NCBI RefSeq assembly: GCF_014298075.1
Contig: NZ_CP060418.1
Span: 5,146,001-5,210,000, forward strand
Length of the DNA: 64,000 nt
DNA from: Enterobacter sp. JUb54
Lineage (GTDB): Bacteria; Pseudomonadota; Gammaproteobacteria; Enterobacterales; Enterobacteriaceae
Direction: 5' to 3'
Under the pieces are notes generated by a model. It saw only the letters and a program-made list of their open reading frames with translations, did not search any database and was not told where the DNA came from. The position numbers and the translations under genes are program-made. Below, piece after piece: positions 62,953 to 64,000 of the stretch; position 1 is the first letter of the stretch; the number at the start of each line of letters is the position of its first letter.

Positions 62953-64000
62953 TTAATTTTTTCCGTGACGCGCCGCGCGGCGATAGAGCGTGCTGCGGGC
63001 AACGCCCAGCGCCTGCGCCGCTTTACTGACGTTACCGTTGAAGGTGCTCAGCGTCTGGGCGATCAGCTGGGCATCGTGCTGCTGAAGCCCACGCGATGGC
63101 AGCGGCGGCGGTGCAGTCTGGTACTCGGCGGGCAGATCCGCCACCGTCAGCTCATCTCCCTCGTCAGCCAGCGCCAGCAACACTTTCATCAGGCTTTGCA
63201 ACTGGCGGACGTTACCCGGCCAGGGGAGGCTCGCCAGATGCGTCAGCAACGGCGGTGAGAGTTGCACATGGCGGGCCGTGGCGCCGAGGTCGTGCCAGAG
63301 CTGCTGGATAAAGGCCGGCAGCGTCGTCCACTCGCGCAAAGGGGGGATGGTGAGGGCAAATTCACGCAGGCGATACAGCAGGTCTTCGCGGAAAGTCCCT
63401 TCGGTCACGTGCTGCGCCAGGTTGCGGTGGGTGGCGCAAATCACCGCAAAGCTGACCGCCGCGCTCCGGCTGGCGCCGAGCGGAGTCACCTCTTTTTCTT
63501 GCAGCACCCGCAGCAGGCGGGTCTGGAGCAGCATCGGCATATCGCCAATCTCATCGAGGAACAGCACCCCGCCGTCGGCCTCGCGGATTTTACCGATATA
63601 GCCGTTTTTACTGGCGCCGGTAAAGGCCCCCGGCTGGTAGCCAAACAGTTCAGATTCAATCAGCGATTCGGGAATGGCGGCGCAGTTGATGGCGACGAAT
63701 TTACCGTTGCGCCAGCGGCTATGCTGGTGCAGCGTCCGGCTGACAAACTCTTTCCCGCATCCTGTTTCCCCTTCAATGCATAACGCAATACCGGCATTCA
63801 GCAGACGTAACAGCTTTTCCCCTTCCTGCGGGCTGGTGAATGGCAGATGGAGAGGTTCAGGCTCAGGTGCCGGGGGCGGGGCCACCACCGCCACGCCGCT
63901 GCGGGCCGGGGCGCGTAAACGGTAATAACAGGTGTGCTGCTGGAGGGTGACCGGCAGCGGGATGCTCACGGCGGTTTGCGTCAGCTGCGGGAACAGCTGC
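62953..64000 (-). CDS. Sigma-54-dependent activator (C-terminal part, cut by window)
   Basis: The frame stays open to the right edge (reading LFPQLTQTAVSIPLPVTL upstream), so the N-terminal sensor domain lies outside the window and the GTG at 63969 is internal. Visible are the AAA+ domain with Walker A GETGCGKE, sigma-54 loop GAFTGASKNG and Walker B GGVLFLDEIGD, then a Fis-type helix-turn-helix at the end (NVSKAAQALGVARSTLYRRA). The AAA+ to HTH linker is short. It resembles AcoR/DhaR-type regulators, but the sensor is needed to say what it detects. Confidence 0.88.
   Translation of the reverse strand, partial: QLFPQLTQTAVSIPLPVTLQQHTCYYRLRAPARSGVAVVAPPPAPEPEPLHLPFTSPQEGEKLLRLLNAGIALCIEGETGCGKEFVSRTLHQHSRWRNGKFVAINCAAIPESLIESELFGYQPGAFTGASKNGYIGKIREADGGVLFLDEIGDMPMLLQTRLLRVLQEKEVTPLGASRSAAVSFAVICATHRNLAQHVTEGTFREDLLYRLREFALTIPPLREWTTLPAFIQQLWHDLGATARHVQLSPPLLTHLASLPWPGNVRQLQSLMKVLLALADEGDELTVADLPAEYQTAPPPLPSRGLQQHDAQLIAQTLSTFNGNVSKAAQALGVARSTLYRRAARHGKN

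Overview
The window is a stretch of enterobacterial chromosome, most like Klebsiella or Raoultella. The proteins are close in length and motif to Escherichia coli K-12 products, and the gene order follows the E. coli hyc-asc-hyp-nor-srl-recA-alaS-csrA-gshA-luxS-emr-proU-nrdHIEF-stpA backbone. High-GC codon use, a KacAT-type toxin-antitoxin pair, a NiCoT nickel permease beside hypF and Klebsiella-style REP/BIME repeats point to Klebsiella rather than Escherichia. The species cannot be fixed from the sequence by reading alone.

Layout. 1-6855: end of hycB, then hycCDEFGHI (formate hydrogenlyase, hydrogenase 3 and its maturation). 6965-7746: toxin-antitoxin pair. 7938-12110: ascB, ascF and divergent ascG (aryl-beta-glucoside use). 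12258-16042: hydN, hypF and a nickel/cobalt permease, apparently under a sigma-54 promoter. 16017-16744: tandem 74-bp repeat array and REP hairpin. 16752-21050: norVW and divergent norR (anaerobic NO detoxification). 21013-26201: srlAEBD-srlM-srlR-gutQ (glucitol PTS), with a BIME block inside the operon. 26500-30237: mltB, then an inserted metal ABC importer with a Zur-like box. 30376-36074: pncC, recA, recX, alaS, csrA, with two ERIC-family elements. 36416-37465: tRNA-Ser and four identical tRNA-Arg genes. 37832-41682: BON lipoprotein, yqaB, yqaA, gshA, the sRNA micA (antisense strand) and luxS. 41739-44161: inserted AraC-type regulator and a second-type 2-isopropylmalate synthase. 44318-48867: emrB, emrA, mprA, ygaH, ygaZ. 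49104-52443: proVWX. 52799-56538: nrdHIEF. 56722-58598: inserted AhpD-like gene and divergent MocR-type regulator. 58641-59102: unusual 462-bp element with 28-bp terminal inverted repeats. 59219-64000: ygaM, ygaC, alaE, stpA, a short YodC-like gene, ygaP, ygaV and the end of a sigma-54 activator cut by the window edge.

Functional themes. The left part is anaerobic hydrogen metabolism: the hydrogenase, its protease HycI, the cyanide-ligand enzyme HypF and a nickel permease lie close together, with NorVW/NorR for NO stress beside them. The middle is core DNA repair and translation. The right part is stress transport (drug efflux, osmoprotectant uptake), manganese/iron-type ribonucleotide reductase and nucleoid proteins. 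Accessory modules sit at five backbone junctions: KacAT, the nickel permease with its repeat array, the metal ABC importer, AraC/LeuA, and AhpD/MocR with the 462-bp element.

Most noteworthy: the 462-bp inverted-repeat element with several strong hairpins (58641-59102), the 74-bp tandem array whose unit includes the 3' end and stop codon of the nickel permease gene (16017-16693), a translationally coupled 35-residue membrane ORF ahead of the metal importer, and tRNA-tail remnants in every tRNA-Arg spacer.
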